Positions 7,559 through 16,934 of a stretch of 30,893 bases of DNA are shown here, in pieces; positions within the stretch are counted from its first letter, which is position 1, and every line of letters starts with the position of its first letter. The stretch covers positions 1-30,893 of the forward strand of contig JACETS010000006.1 in the NCBI GenBank assembly GCA_013911195.1, in the 5' to 3' direction. A program made the position numbers and the translations under genes. The notes below the pieces were generated by a model. The model searched no databases and had not been told where the DNA came from. It saw nothing but the letters and a program-made list of their open reading frames with translations. This DNA is from Verrucomicrobiales bacterium (lineage in GTDB: Bacteria; Verrucomicrobiota; Verrucomicrobiia; Verrucomicrobiales; DEV007).

Positions 7559-8161
7559 ATGACGAATTTATTAAAATATATTCTTATCATTTTCTTTATA
7601 TCTTCTAATCCACTGCTTTCTCAAGGTGATGCTAATATCCCAAAATTACCTCGTGCTGTAATTATTGCTGAACAGCTTGCAGGGAAACTAGTGAAGTTAG
7701 AAAACGATAATCTGGTTCGTTATAAATTGGATCCTGAAAAAGCGATCGATCATTTTCTGTTCTATTATTCTGCAAGCTGGAGTCCAAGCTGTCGTAAATT
7801 CACTCCTGAGTTAATAGAATTTTATAAGAAGGCCAAAAAACAAAATTCGAATTTTGAGATTGTCTTTATTAGTCGTGATGACTCAGAAAAAGAAATGTTG
7901 GCCTACATAAAAAAAGCGAAGATGCCTTGGCCTGCCATCAAATATGAGGAAATAGATAAATTAGAGTTTTTGAAAAAGGCTGGAGGAAGAGGTGTGCCTT
8001 GTATCTCTGTACTTGATAGTCGTGGGCTGATACTAGCTCACAGTTATCGTGGAAAAACGAGTTACATTGGTACCCAAGAGCCCTTAAATGAATTTTCCAA
8101 ATTGATTGGATTTAGTAGGCAAAAAAATGATGCTGAATCACCGGAGGCAAGCAAAGAGTGA
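7559..8161 (+). CDS. exported nucleoredoxin-like thioredoxin-fold protein lacking the first active-site Cys
   Basis: A 200-residue protein with a signal peptide (about 1-23) and a nucleoredoxin/TlpA-like fold. The strand FLFYYSASW leads into WSPSC at residues 74-78, then RKFTPELIEFYKK, which is the tryparedoxin-type active-site helix. The family normally has WCxxC; here the nucleophilic first Cys is Ser75 (AGT) and only Cys78 remains. The cis-proline loop GRGVPCISVLD carries Pro147 followed by an extra Cys148. A dithiol reductase is therefore unlikely; a monothiol, redox-sensing or structural role is possible. The stop codon overlaps the GTG start of recJ by four bases, indicating translational coupling. 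Thioredoxin-fold call is firm, activity open. Confidence 0.82.
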   Translation: MTNLLKYILIIFFISSNPLLSQGDANIPKLPRAVIIAEQLAGKLVKLENDNLVRYKLDPEKAIDHFLFYYSASWSPSCRKFTPELIEFYKKAKKQNSNFEIVFISRDDSEKEMLAYIKKAKMPWPAIKYEEIDKLEFLKKAGGRGVPCISVLDSRGLILAHSYRGKTSYIGTQEPLNEFSKLIGFSRQKNDAESPEASKE

Positions 8162-9885
8162 ATTCAACAAGGGCTAACCATGATCCAATTAGAGAGTGGG
8201 TCATTAAAGACACAAATTCTGAAATTTCACTTAATACAAGTTATCCTAGAATCATTGAAACAATCCTTATCTCAAGAGGCATAATTAATGAGGAGGTCAT
8301 TGAAGCATTTTTAGAGCCTGCTCTTAAATCACTAGGTGATCCTTTTGCTCTTCCGCAAATGACCACGGCTGTTGATAGGATTCTTGATGCCATTGATAAA
8401 AAAGAAAATATAGTCGTTTATGGAGACTACGATGTTGACGGCGTCACTTCATTAACACTGATGAAAAAAGTGCTTGCTGCCTATGATAATGTCGCCATCA
8501 CCTTCATGCCTCATAGAATTGATGATGGATACGGACTGTCAATTGGTGCTCTTAAACATTGCATTGATAAACATAGTCCTTCTCTCATAGTGGCCGTCGA
8601 TTGTGGAACAACTTCAATCAAGGAAATAGATTGGCTTAATGAATCAGGTGTCGATTCTGTAATTCTTGACCACCACGAACCGTTATCCGAGGGCTTGCCC
8701 AAGGCTAATGCTGTTGTTAATCCTAAAATCTCAGAATCAGAATTTCCCAAAAATTATCAATATCTATGCAGTGTTGGAATCGTTTTTAAGTTAGCTCATG
8801 CACTACTCAAATTACGACCCTTGGCGCATTTCGATCTTCGTGACTATCTTGACATAGTGGCATTGGGAACTGTCGCCGACTTGGTTCCGCTGATTGATGA
8901 AAATAGAATTTTAGTAAAGAAGGGGTTGAAAATAATGGCCCGAACCAAAAATACAGGCCTCGCCGCATTAACCGAAATATCAAACATCAGACCACCATTC
9001 AGTGCTATGGATATCGGTTTTAGGCTAGGGCCTAGAATTAATGCGGCAGGACGAATGGATACCGCAAACAAGGCTTTGGAATTGCTATTATGCGAAGATC
9101 CATCAAACGCTAAAGAAATTGCCAATATCCTAGAGGAGAACAATAGAGCTCGGCAGCTAGTTGAAAGCCAAACAACCCTTGAGGCTATCGAGATCTTGGA
9201 GGGCGCGGCCAGTGGCGAGTATGATTTTGGAGCTGTTATTGGGAAAAGAGGATGGCACCCTGGTGTAGTAGGAATTGTTGCATCAAGGCTTTCAAAAAAA
9301 ATTCATCGTCCTGTATTTATTGTTGCCGTAGATGAAAAGGGAAAGGGAAAGGGAAGTGGTCGTAGTATTGAGGGAATATCCCTAGTCGATTTCATTGAGT
9401 CTAATCAAGGGGTTCTTGAGGATGGTGGCGGACATGATATGGCGGCTGGAATCACCATAAAAGAAGAGGCATTGAAATTATTAAATGACAATTTACAAAC
9501 GTTTGTTTCTTCTCAAATAAACAATTCTCTTCTCGTTCCGAAAATCGAGCTGGATTGCAGTTGTGAGCTAAATGAGTTAAATATTGAGTTATTGGATCAC
9601 TATCAAAAATTAGAACCCTTCGGTTTCGATAATCCCGAACCCGTTCTAGTCTGCAGTAATGTGAAACCGACTTCTGAACCTAGAATTCTGAAAGAAAAGC
9701 ACCTCCGTATGACACTCCGAAAAGGTAAATATGCTTGTGATGCTATTTACTTTGGCGGAGCAGAATACCCGATTCCTAATCCTCCATGGGATGTTGCTTT
9801 TTCTATTCTCAGAAATGACTTTAGGGGAAGGGTTAGCATACAAATGAATGTTAAAGCCATTCGATCCTCAAATAATTCTACCTAA
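8158..9885 (+). CDS. recJ: single-stranded-DNA-specific exonuclease RecJ
   Basis: RecJ degrades single-stranded DNA 5' to 3' in recombination and mismatch repair. The 575-residue protein has the DHH phosphoesterase motifs GDYDVDG (about 89-95), VDCGT, and LDHHE, the internal LGPRINAAGRMD motif, then the DHHA1 domain with KGSGRSIEG and GGGHDMAAG, and a C-terminal OB-like region from about residue 465 (LEPFGFDNPEPVL). Length is normal for RecJ. Start is GTG at 8158, overlapping the previous stop as GTGA; this start places an N-terminal segment typical of RecJ (REWVIKD) correctly. recG follows after 3 bases, making a recJ-recG repair pair. Confidence 0.96.
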   Translation: MNSTRANHDPIREWVIKDTNSEISLNTSYPRIIETILISRGIINEEVIEAFLEPALKSLGDPFALPQMTTAVDRILDAIDKKENIVVYGDYDVDGVTSLTLMKKVLAAYDNVAITFMPHRIDDGYGLSIGALKHCIDKHSPSLIVAVDCGTTSIKEIDWLNESGVDSVILDHHEPLSEGLPKANAVVNPKISESEFPKNYQYLCSVGIVFKLAHALLKLRPLAHFDLRDYLDIVALGTVADLVPLIDENRILVKKGLKIMARTKNTGLAALTEISNIRPPFSAMDIGFRLGPRINAAGRMDTANKALELLLCEDPSNAKEIANILEENNRARQLVESQTTLEAIEILEGAASGEYDFGAVIGKRGWHPGVVGIVASRLSKKIHRPVFIVAVDEKGKGKGSGRSIEGISLVDFIESNQGVLEDGGGHDMAAGITIKEEALKLLNDNLQTFVSSQINNSLLVPKIELDCSCELNELNIELLDHYQKLEPFGFDNPEPVLVCSNVKPTSEPRILKEKHLRMTLRKGKYACDAIYFGGAEYPIPNPPWDVAFSILRNDFRGRVSIQMNVKAIRSSNNST

Positions 9886-9888
9886 ATA

Positions 9889-11952
9889 ATGTCGGTCACC
9901 CTCTTAACAGAGCTGAAGGATGTAAAAGGTTTTAGTTCTAAATATTGCACATCGCTAAAGAAAATAGGATACACGAGCGTTGCCGATATTCTTGCTCACT
10001 ATCCAAGAAGATATGAAAATAGAGATCAATTTGATCAGTTTCCTAGCCTTCCAACTGATAGTGCAAGTTGTTATAAGGGTATTGTATTAAAATGTACTAG
10101 ACGATTTTTTGGCAGACGGAGATTTTTTGAGGCCACGATCAATGACCCTGATTCAGACAGTCATTCTGAAATCACACTTCGGTGGTTCAATATGCCATTC
10201 ATTCATAAAATTATATTAGCAGACCAAGAGATAATTTTTTACGGTAAGGTTAAAAAGAGTGGTTCCCGTTTAATTATAGATCATCCAGAATTCGAAATTA
10301 TTTCCTCTGACGGTTCAGATTCTTCCCACATTCATCTGGCCAGAATCACTCCTATCTACTCTCTCCCCTCAGGCATCAGTCAAAGACCCCTAAGGGCAGC
10401 TATTTTCAATTTACTTCAAAATATTGATGATAATGATCTTCAAGAAATTCTACCTAAGAATGAGGATGATCCAATCTCTAGACCGGACGCTATAAGACAA
10501 ATCCATTTCCCTGATTCTGAGGAATTGATGAGGATCTCAAGACAGTTTTTAGCCCTAGAAGAATTTTTCATATTGCAGCTTAGGGTCGCATACCGCAAAT
10601 CACTGCACAACAATCTCGAAGGCTCGATTCATCTCGGTACCGGTAAACTTATTGGCCAATTTTTAGAATCATTGCCCTTTGAATTAACCAAAGCTCAATC
10701 TCGGTGCGTAGATGAAATTCACAACGACATGTCCCGGCCAAGACCAATGAATCGAATTCTACAAGGGGATGTAGGCTCGGGCAAAACGCTAGTCGCGGTT
10801 TGTGCCATCCTGAGGGCCATCGAATCAGAATGTCATGCAGTTCTAATGGCGCCAACTCAAATCCTTGCGGAGCAGCATTACTCGGTTCTTTCAAGATGGC
10901 TCTCTTCCTTAGGTATAGATGTTTCTTTATTTACATCAAAAAAGAAAACAGTCACAGAGGCGTCCCTTTTCAAAGACCAAAAGTTTCGTGTCATTGTGGG
11001 GACCCATGCCCTGTTGTATCAATCCACAAAAATTGAAAATTTAGGTCTTGTGGTCATAGACGAGCAGCACAAATTTGGAGTTGCTCAGAGGCAGGATCTT
11101 ATTAATCGCGGCTCTGCACCAGATGTTCTAGTGATGACGGCCACCCCCATACCTAGAACACTGACACTTACTGTCTATGGAGATCTTGATGTTTCGGTTA
11201 TTGATGAATTGCCGCCTGGCCGAGGAAGTATTAAAACCTACATGAGAGACTCCAAAAAGCATCTCAAGGACGCCATTCAATTTCTAAAGGATCAAATAGA
11301 AAATGGGAGGCAGGCCTATATTGTCTATCCTTTGGTTGAGGACTCTGAAAAACTTAATGCTTCCTCAGTTGAGGGTGAATTTGAGAATTGGTGTAAATAT
11401 TTAGAGCCAAATAAATGTGAATTCATTCACGGTAAAATTAAGCCAGATATTAAAGATGAAATTATGAATCGATTCCGATCTGGCGAAATTGATGCTTTGA
11501 TAAGCACCACTGTTATAGAGGTTGGTGTGGATGTTCCCAATGCCTCCGTGATGTATATTTTTAATGCAGAAAGATTTGGTTTGGCACAATTACATCAGCT
11601 AAGAGGTCGTATCGGAAGAGGGCAGCACACGAGTTACTGCATTCTGATGACCACAAAACCTTCATCTGATGCCAAAGAAAAACTTAAAGTTTTAGAAGAT
11701 AGCTCCGATGGATTTGTGATTGCAGATGCTGATCTAAAAATTCGTGGACCCGGAGAAATGCTTGGTAAAGCTCAAAGTGGTTTAGATGGTCTCAAGCTTG
11801 GGGATTTGATATCGGACACCGATCTGGTCAGAAAAGCACAAGCATTGGCCGCTAATTTGATTAGTGAGGATCCCTTGCTAAAAAACCCAAAAAATCAGAG
11901 TTTAAGACTATTAGTCGACAATATAGGGCAAAATAACGATTTAATTGCCTAG
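9889..11952 (+). CDS. recG: ATP-dependent DNA helicase RecG
   Basis: RecG remodels stalled replication forks and Holliday junctions. The 687-residue protein has an N-terminal segment with YTSVADILAHYPRRYENR, a wedge OB domain (about 60-165), then the superfamily 2 helicase core: Walker A GDVGSGKT (about 293-300), APTQILAEQH, the DEQHKFG box (usually DEQHRFG) and ATPIPRT, followed by motifs IV to VI with STTVIEVGVDVPNA and QLHQLRGRIGRG, and the C-terminal TRG-like stretch. All motifs are intact. The ATG lies 3 bases after the recJ stop. No terminator is obvious in the 30 bp after its stop; the next feature is the Fur box. Confidence 0.97.
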   Translation: MSVTLLTELKDVKGFSSKYCTSLKKIGYTSVADILAHYPRRYENRDQFDQFPSLPTDSASCYKGIVLKCTRRFFGRRRFFEATINDPDSDSHSEITLRWFNMPFIHKIILADQEIIFYGKVKKSGSRLIIDHPEFEIISSDGSDSSHIHLARITPIYSLPSGISQRPLRAAIFNLLQNIDDNDLQEILPKNEDDPISRPDAIRQIHFPDSEELMRISRQFLALEEFFILQLRVAYRKSLHNNLEGSIHLGTGKLIGQFLESLPFELTKAQSRCVDEIHNDMSRPRPMNRILQGDVGSGKTLVAVCAILRAIESECHAVLMAPTQILAEQHYSVLSRWLSSLGIDVSLFTSKKKTVTEASLFKDQKFRVIVGTHALLYQSTKIENLGLVVIDEQHKFGVAQRQDLINRGSAPDVLVMTATPIPRTLTLTVYGDLDVSVIDELPPGRGSIKTYMRDSKKHLKDAIQFLKDQIENGRQAYIVYPLVEDSEKLNASSVEGEFENWCKYLEPNKCEFIHGKIKPDIKDEIMNRFRSGEIDALISTTVIEVGVDVPNASVMYIFNAERFGLAQLHQLRGRIGRGQHTSYCILMTTKPSSDAKEKLKVLEDSSDGFVIADADLKIRGPGEMLGKAQSGLDGLKLGDLISDTDLVRKAQALAANLISEDPLLKNPKNQSLRLLVDNIGQNNDLIA

Positions 11953-11983
11953 GAATTTCGTTTGAGGATTTCTCTTATTTCTT

Positions 11984-12002
11984 GATATTGATAATCATTA
12001 TC
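11984..12002. promoter_or_regulatory. Fur box
   Basis: GATATTGATAATCATTATC matches the classical 19-bp Fur consensus GATAATGATAATCATTATC at 18 of 19 positions. It contains a perfect 7-1-7 inverted repeat, TGATAAT-C-ATTATCA, at 11989-12003. It lies about 60 bp upstream of the imelysin start, in the only intergenic gap of this region, where a promoter for the imelysin and DUF1111 genes must sit. Iron-bound Fur should repress the pair. Confidence 0.85.
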
Positions 12003-12061
12003 AGGTTTTTCAATCCAATTTGATGGCCTGTCGTTTAAATATTTGAGAACAAAATTTCGCC

Positions 12062-13249
12062 ATGATAAAAAATTTCATTCTGTTTATCCTTATTGTTTTT
12101 AGTTTTTCTTCATGCTCCAAAACCGAAACCACAACGAAGGAAAGCAATCAAAATCCAAACGCTGCTGACCTTAAGCAGGTTGTTCTTAACTACTCTAATA
12201 TTGTCCATGCTAGTTATGTTGATTCATTGAATCTTGCAAAGATTATGCAAGAAAAGATTAACAAATTCTTGGAATCACCATCACAAAAGGGACTGGATGA
12301 AGCGAAACAAAGTTGGGTAAATTCTCGATTCCCATATTTGCAGACTGAGGTTTATAGATTTTACGGCGGTCCAATTGACGATGAGGATGGACCTGAGGGT
12401 TTGCTTAATGCCTGGCCTATGGATGAGTCCTACGTTGATTATGTTAAGGGAAGTCCAAAATCTGGAATAATTAATAACGCCGAAGATTATCCTGAGATCA
12501 CTCAAGACCTTCTGCTTTCACTAAATGAAAAAGAGGGGGAAGAAAACATTAGCTGCGGCTATCACGCTGTTGAATTTCTTCTATGGGGCCAAGATTTTAA
12601 TTCGGATGGTCCGGGTAATCGTCCCTTTACCGATTACACAACTGCCGCAAACGCGGATAGGCGAAAAGAATTTCTGAAAGTCACGGTTAGTCTATTGATT
12701 GAAAACCTTCAGAGTCTTGTTACGGCATGGGCTCCTGAGGAAAAAAACTATAGAGATTCTTTCATTAACTCTCAGCCAAAAGAATCTTTTCAAAAAATTC
12801 TCCTTGGCATGACCTTACTAGCCGGTTTTGAATTAGCTGGTGAACGTATTCTCGTTGCTTACGAATCAAAGGCTCAAGAGGACGAACATTCTTGTTTCAG
12901 TGATACTACCCACAATGATTCTATCTATGATATCGTTGGTATAAAGAATGTATGGACTGGTAAGTATACACGTGCTGATGGATCAATAATAGAGGGTCCT
13001 GGAATACGAAATTTTGCTCTTAGCATCGATACTGATCTGACTGAAAAAATAGACAATTCCTTGAGGTTAGCACTGAAAACATCTATGGAAATACCGAGAC
13101 CATTCGATCAAGCTATATTAGCTGACAAAGGTTCGGACACTAGCAACTCAATAATTTCCCTGGTTGAGGAGTTAGAAAATACAGCCGATAGCTTTGTGAT
13201 TATGGCTGAAAAGTCAGGGGTTAAAGTTTCGCGAGAACCTGAAGAATAA
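12062..13249 (+). CDS. imelysin-family lipoprotein (ICMP-like, iron-regulated)
   Basis: A 395-residue protein with a lipoprotein-type signal (hydrophobic run ending SFSSC, Cys18) followed by a Thr/Asn-rich linker and the imelysin domain. The diagnostic GxHxxE motif is CGYHAVEFLLWGQD (His168, Glu171); FYGGPID and LNAWPMDESYVDY are other conserved blocks, and an ELAGERI helix comes later. Imelysin-like proteins bind iron or haem-linked iron in the periplasm or at the outer membrane; they are not proven peptidases despite the name. The upstream Fur box and the di-haem DUF1111 gene 5 bp downstream match the common imelysin/thiol-oxidoreductase-like iron gene pair. ATG start; length is normal. Confidence 0.93.
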   Translation: MIKNFILFILIVFSFSSCSKTETTTKESNQNPNAADLKQVVLNYSNIVHASYVDSLNLAKIMQEKINKFLESPSQKGLDEAKQSWVNSRFPYLQTEVYRFYGGPIDDEDGPEGLLNAWPMDESYVDYVKGSPKSGIINNAEDYPEITQDLLLSLNEKEGEENISCGYHAVEFLLWGQDFNSDGPGNRPFTDYTTAANADRRKEFLKVTVSLLIENLQSLVTAWAPEEKNYRDSFINSQPKESFQKILLGMTLLAGFELAGERILVAYESKAQEDEHSCFSDTTHNDSIYDIVGIKNVWTGKYTRADGSIIEGPGIRNFALSIDTDLTEKIDNSLRLALKTSMEIPRPFDQAILADKGSDTSNSIISLVEELENTADSFVIMAEKSGVKVSREPEE

Positions 13250-13254
13250 CTCTT

Positions 13255-14616
13255 TTGAGGCTATTTTTTACATTTTTTTTCCCAATAACATTATCTTTGC
13301 ACTTTTCCCTGTTCGCCGAACCAGGCGTGGAACTTAGTGGTGGATCGACGACTGTATTTAATGCTGGTCCAAATGCTTTTGGGATGCCTTTGGCAAACAT
13401 TTCAAGGTTAAATAGGCGGGCTCATGTTGTTGGAAATTCGTTTTTTAACAAGAACTGGGTTTTTTCACCAAGCTCTACCACAGCAAGAGATGGACTTGGG
13501 CCTTTATTCCACGCGAGATCATGCTCGAGCTGTCATGTAAAGGATGGACGAGGAGCTCCCACGAATAATTCTTCGACCTCAGTAGGATTACTTTTTCGTT
13601 TAGGTGTCCCAGGAAAATCATCTGGAGACCCTGTTCTTGGAGTTCAATTAGCAACGAAAGCTGCTCCAGGTATTGAGCCGGAAGGTACTGTTAATGTTCG
13701 TTATGAAGAAAAGGAAGTCGGTTTCGATAATCTCAAAACTGCTTCTCTCAGAAAACCTAAATATGAGCTTATTGCGAATGACCACTATGGCAAGCCTCAT
13801 GCAGAAATTCAATTTGGCCCTCGTATCGCACAACAGTTAGTCGGCGTTGGGCTACTAGAAGCTGTAACCGATAAAACTATCTTGGCTAACGCAGATCCTA
13901 ATGATGAAGATGAGGATGGTATTTCCGGTAAACCAAATTTTATCTATAATCCGGAGAGTAAAAAGAGAGAACTAGGAAGATTTGGCTGGAAAGCAAATGA
14001 AGCGAATCTGAGAACACAAACGGCTTCCGCTTTTCTCAGAGATATGGGTATCACTTCACCCATTCATCCAATCGAAGATTTTACTAAACCACAAAAAGAA
14101 AAAATCAATGTTACTTTAATTGCCAACCCACCTGACATTGATGATTCGAAGTTTGAACGTGTAGTTACTTATTTGAGAACGCTCGCTCCACCAGCTCAGC
14201 GAAACGCTAATGATCCATCAGTTAAGAGAGGTGATATTTTATTTAATAAAATAGGCTGTTCCAATTGTCATATACCAACTCTTAGAACGGGTTCCATTAC
14301 CGCAATTGATGAACTTAAGAACCAGTCCATTAAACCCTATACTGATTTATTATTGCATGATATGGGTGAGGGTTTAGCCGATGGATTAAAGGACTCTTTA
14401 GCTTCTGGATCTGAATGGCGAACTCCGCCCCTATGGGGTATTGGTTTAACCAAAACAGTCAACGGAAATACCTTTTTTCTGCATGATGGTAGAGCCAGAA
14501 GTATTGAAGAAGCTATTTTATGGCATGGAGGTGAGGGATCAGAATCAAGGAAAAATTATTCTTCACTGAGTTTCGATGAGAAAAACGATCTATTGAATTT
14601 TATCAATTCCCTATAG
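13255..14616 (+). CDS. di-haem DUF1111 (thiol oxidoreductase-like) cytochrome, exported
   Basis: A 453-residue periplasmic di-haem protein of the DUF1111 family, related to di-haem peroxidases of the MauG type. A signal peptide (about 1-21) is read only if the TTG at 13255 is the start; the next in-frame ATG would remove it together with conserved sequence, so TTG is preferred. Haem c motifs are CSSCH (90-94) and CSNCH (about 335-339). LGPLFHARSC, GRFGWKAN, HDMGEGLADG and FLHDGRARSIEEAILWHGGE are family hallmarks. It lies 5 bp after the imelysin gene under the same Fur box, and should take part in iron acquisition, perhaps as a redox partner. It is convergent with the E2 gene, with a 2-bp gap. 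Confidence 0.92.
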   Translation: MRLFFTFFFPITLSLHFSLFAEPGVELSGGSTTVFNAGPNAFGMPLANISRLNRRAHVVGNSFFNKNWVFSPSSTTARDGLGPLFHARSCSSCHVKDGRGAPTNNSSTSVGLLFRLGVPGKSSGDPVLGVQLATKAAPGIEPEGTVNVRYEEKEVGFDNLKTASLRKPKYELIANDHYGKPHAEIQFGPRIAQQLVGVGLLEAVTDKTILANADPNDEDEDGISGKPNFIYNPESKKRELGRFGWKANEANLRTQTASAFLRDMGITSPIHPIEDFTKPQKEKINVTLIANPPDIDDSKFERVVTYLRTLAPPAQRNANDPSVKRGDILFNKIGCSNCHIPTLRTGSITAIDELKNQSIKPYTDLLLHDMGEGLADGLKDSLASGSEWRTPPLWGIGLTKTVNGNTFFLHDGRARSIEEAILWHGGEGSESRKNYSSLSFDEKNDLLNFINSL

Positions 14617-14618
14617 CC

Positions 14619-15881
14619 CTAGATGAGCATACTTGCAGGGTTTTCGATGCGTTTTTTTAGTTCCGCTAAGTATTCGGCGCCAACAGCACCGTCAATAACT
14701 CGGTGGTCACAGCTCATTCCCACTTTCATGATAAGACCTGGCACAATGTTCCCTTCATCACTGACAACTGGTGTATTTTTTATGCTTCCTATGGATAAAA
14801 TAGCTGCCTGAGGGGGGTTTATAATGGCATCAAAATTGTCGACACCGTAAGCACCTAAATTGGAGACAGTAATTGTCCCTCCAGAAAATTCATCCGGTGA
14901 TAATTTTTTGCTGCGTGCTCTTTCAGCAAGGTCTTTGACGGCTAAACTTATTTCTAAAAGACTCTTTTTATTGGCTCCAGAAATAACTGGGGTAACCAAT
15001 CCATCATCAACAGCTATAGCAACAGAGAGGTTTACTGATCCAAATTGAACAATTGAGTCCACGTCGAAACTGGCATTTACCTGAGGCACTGAGGCTGCTG
15101 CGTTAGCTACCGCTTTAAGAATAAAATCGTTAACCGTAAATTTATTGTCATGTTCACCCGCTGCTGAATTTGCCTGCTTGCGCAAGTCCATCAATGGTTG
15201 TGCATTGATTTCTACATTTAAATAGAAATGCGGGATCTGTGTCTTAGATTCAAGAAGCCTCTGAGCAATAATGCTCCTCATTCCACTAAGTGCAATTCGT
15301 TGATCTTCTTCAGTTAACTTTTGTTTTGGTTTTGATGTCGGAGTGCTTGGTGCTGGCTGTGTTGATATACTACCAGCCGTTTCTATATCCTTCTTTACTA
15401 TTCTACCTCCAGGACCAGATCCTTTTATCTTACTTAAATCAACTCCTTTGGATTTGGCAATTTTTTTGGCAAGAGGTGATGCTTTAATCCTTTTTCCATC
15501 GGAATTGTTAGTAGATGGTGATTCGTTTGTTTCACTCTCTATGGGTTCTGGTTCTTCCGCACCATTACTTTCTTTTGACTCAGAATCATCATCAGTCGAC
15601 GATGCCTGATTACTCGCAGCTGGTTTGTCAGGAACATCTTCACCTTCCTCAATAATAACGGCTAAAGTTTCTCCCACGGGTGATTTGGTTCCCTCATCCA
15701 TGTAAATGGCTCCAATGGTTCCTTCATCAAAGGCAACCATTTCCATAGTGGCTTTGTCGGTTTCAACTTCCGCCAAAGGGTCACCAACGTCGACCTTGTC
15801 TCCAACCTTAACCAACCAACGAATGAGGGTTCCCTCAGTCATTGTGTCACTTAATTGGGGCATTTGTACAAAATCTGGCAT
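14619..15881 (-). CDS. pdhC: pyruvate dehydrogenase E2 (dihydrolipoamide acetyltransferase)
   Basis: A 420-residue E2 that transfers acetyl groups to CoA. One N-terminal lipoyl domain (about 1-77) has the lipoylation site ETDKATMEM; an acidic Ser/Glu/Asn linker follows; the peripheral subunit-binding domain is ASPLAKKIAKSKGVDLSKI then GSGPGGRIVKKDI (about 135-170); the catalytic domain (about 190-420) ends with SCDHRVIDGAVGAEYL, carrying the His-Asp pair. A single lipoyl domain and this order are typical of PDH from alphaproteobacteria, PVC bacteria and mitochondria. It is last of the E1alpha-E1beta-E2 run. The E3 gene is not in the window. A branched-chain or acetoin dehydrogenase is a less likely alternative. 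Confidence 0.93.
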   Translation of the reverse strand: MPDFVQMPQLSDTMTEGTLIRWLVKVGDKVDVGDPLAEVETDKATMEMVAFDEGTIGAIYMDEGTKSPVGETLAVIIEEGEDVPDKPAASNQASSTDDDSESKESNGAEEPEPIESETNESPSTNNSDGKRIKASPLAKKIAKSKGVDLSKIKGSGPGGRIVKKDIETAGSISTQPAPSTPTSKPKQKLTEEDQRIALSGMRSIIAQRLLESKTQIPHFYLNVEINAQPLMDLRKQANSAAGEHDNKFTVNDFILKAVANAAASVPQVNASFDVDSIVQFGSVNLSVAIAVDDGLVTPVISGANKKSLLEISLAVKDLAERARSKKLSPDEFSGGTITVSNLGAYGVDNFDAIINPPQAAILSIGSIKNTPVVSDEGNIVPGLIMKVGMSCDHRVIDGAVGAEYLAELKKRIENPASMLI

Positions 15882-15918
15882 CTTATGAAATTCTTAATGA
15901 ATACTATTAAAGGAATAA

Positions 15919-16902
15919 TTAACCAAGACTTTGTACCATATCAACTATTCGACTGACATTTGGTATTTGTTCTTTTTCGACTGGTGGACTATAAATGGCA
16001 GGAGCATCAACAGATGTTACACGCTTTATTGGCGCATCAAGATCATCAAAAGCTTTCTCCTGGATCATAGTGGCTATTTGTGAACTGATTCCGCAAAATG
16101 GTTTGCTTTCATCGACTAGTACCACGCGATTGGTTTTGGCCACTGACTTTAGTATCGTCTCTTCATCTAGTGGTCTTATCGAGCGTAAATCGACCACTTC
16201 TGCATTAATCCCACTTTCTTCTTCTAATTTTTTGGCGGCTTCAAGAGCGACAATGACACACCTGCCGTGGGCAATCAGGCTAACATCCTTACCTTCTTTC
16301 TTGATCTCAGCTGTTCCTATTGGGATGGTTATTTCTTCATCAGGTATGTCTGAAGCTGCTAAAGGATCCCCGTAAAGCAACGTGTTTTCCATCAAATAAA
16401 CTGGATCATTATCCCTAATTGCCGATTTCATCAATCCATAGGCGTCTAATGCTGTAGAAGGAGTAACAACTTTCAAACCGGGAACATTGGCAAAAATGTT
16501 CTCTGTTGTGTGTGAGTGTGTTGCTCCGACGTTAGTTCCCCCATTTGCAGGCCCTCTGATTACAATCGGGCAATTAATCAAACCACCAGACATATATCTT
16601 ACACATGCTGCATTGTTGATCATTTGGTCAAGCGCCACATAAGCAAAACTATAAAACATCAACTCCATTACCGGTCTAACCCCTAACATGGAGGCACCTA
16701 TTCCCATACCAATAAAACCTGCTTCTGAAATAGGGGTATCTACGACTCTTTTATCTCCCCATTTATTCCATAAACCTTCAGTCACTTTATAAGCACCGTT
16801 GTATTCGGCAACCTCTTCTCCAATAATCACAACCTTTTCATCATTGGCTAGTTCTTCATCCAATGCCCTGTTTAGTGCCTGTCTGTATAGCGTTTGTGCC
16901 AT
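15919..16902 (-). CDS. pdhB: pyruvate dehydrogenase E1 component, beta subunit
   Basis: A 327-residue transketolase-type beta subunit of the thiamine-diphosphate E1 heterotetramer. Recognisable blocks are MAQTLYRQALNRALDEEL at the start, IGEEVAEYNGAYKVTEGL (with the TPP-contacting Glu), DTPISEAGFIGMGIGASM, RGPANGGTNVGATHSH, and the C-terminal EAAKKLEEESGINAEVVDLR, IRPLDEETI and VDAPAIYSPPVEKEQIP. The length is normal. ATG start, 32 bp after the E1alpha stop and 37 bp before the E2 start, all one strand, so one operon. Confidence 0.95.
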   Translation of the reverse strand: MAQTLYRQALNRALDEELANDEKVVIIGEEVAEYNGAYKVTEGLWNKWGDKRVVDTPISEAGFIGMGIGASMLGVRPVMELMFYSFAYVALDQMINNAACVRYMSGGLINCPIVIRGPANGGTNVGATHSHTTENIFANVPGLKVVTPSTALDAYGLMKSAIRDNDPVYLMENTLLYGDPLAASDIPDEEITIPIGTAEIKKEGKDVSLIAHGRCVIVALEAAKKLEEESGINAEVVDLRSIRPLDEETILKSVAKTNRVVLVDESKPFCGISSQIATMIQEKAFDDLDAPIKRVTSVDAPAIYSPPVEKEQIPNVSRIVDMVQSLG

Positions 16903-16934
16903 AATAATAATTTAAATAATAAGTTAGCTTTTTA

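Noticed and set aside
15343..15609. Antisense open frame over the PDH E2 linker
   Set aside because: It arises from the biased Ser/Glu/Asp linker codons and has no family resemblance.
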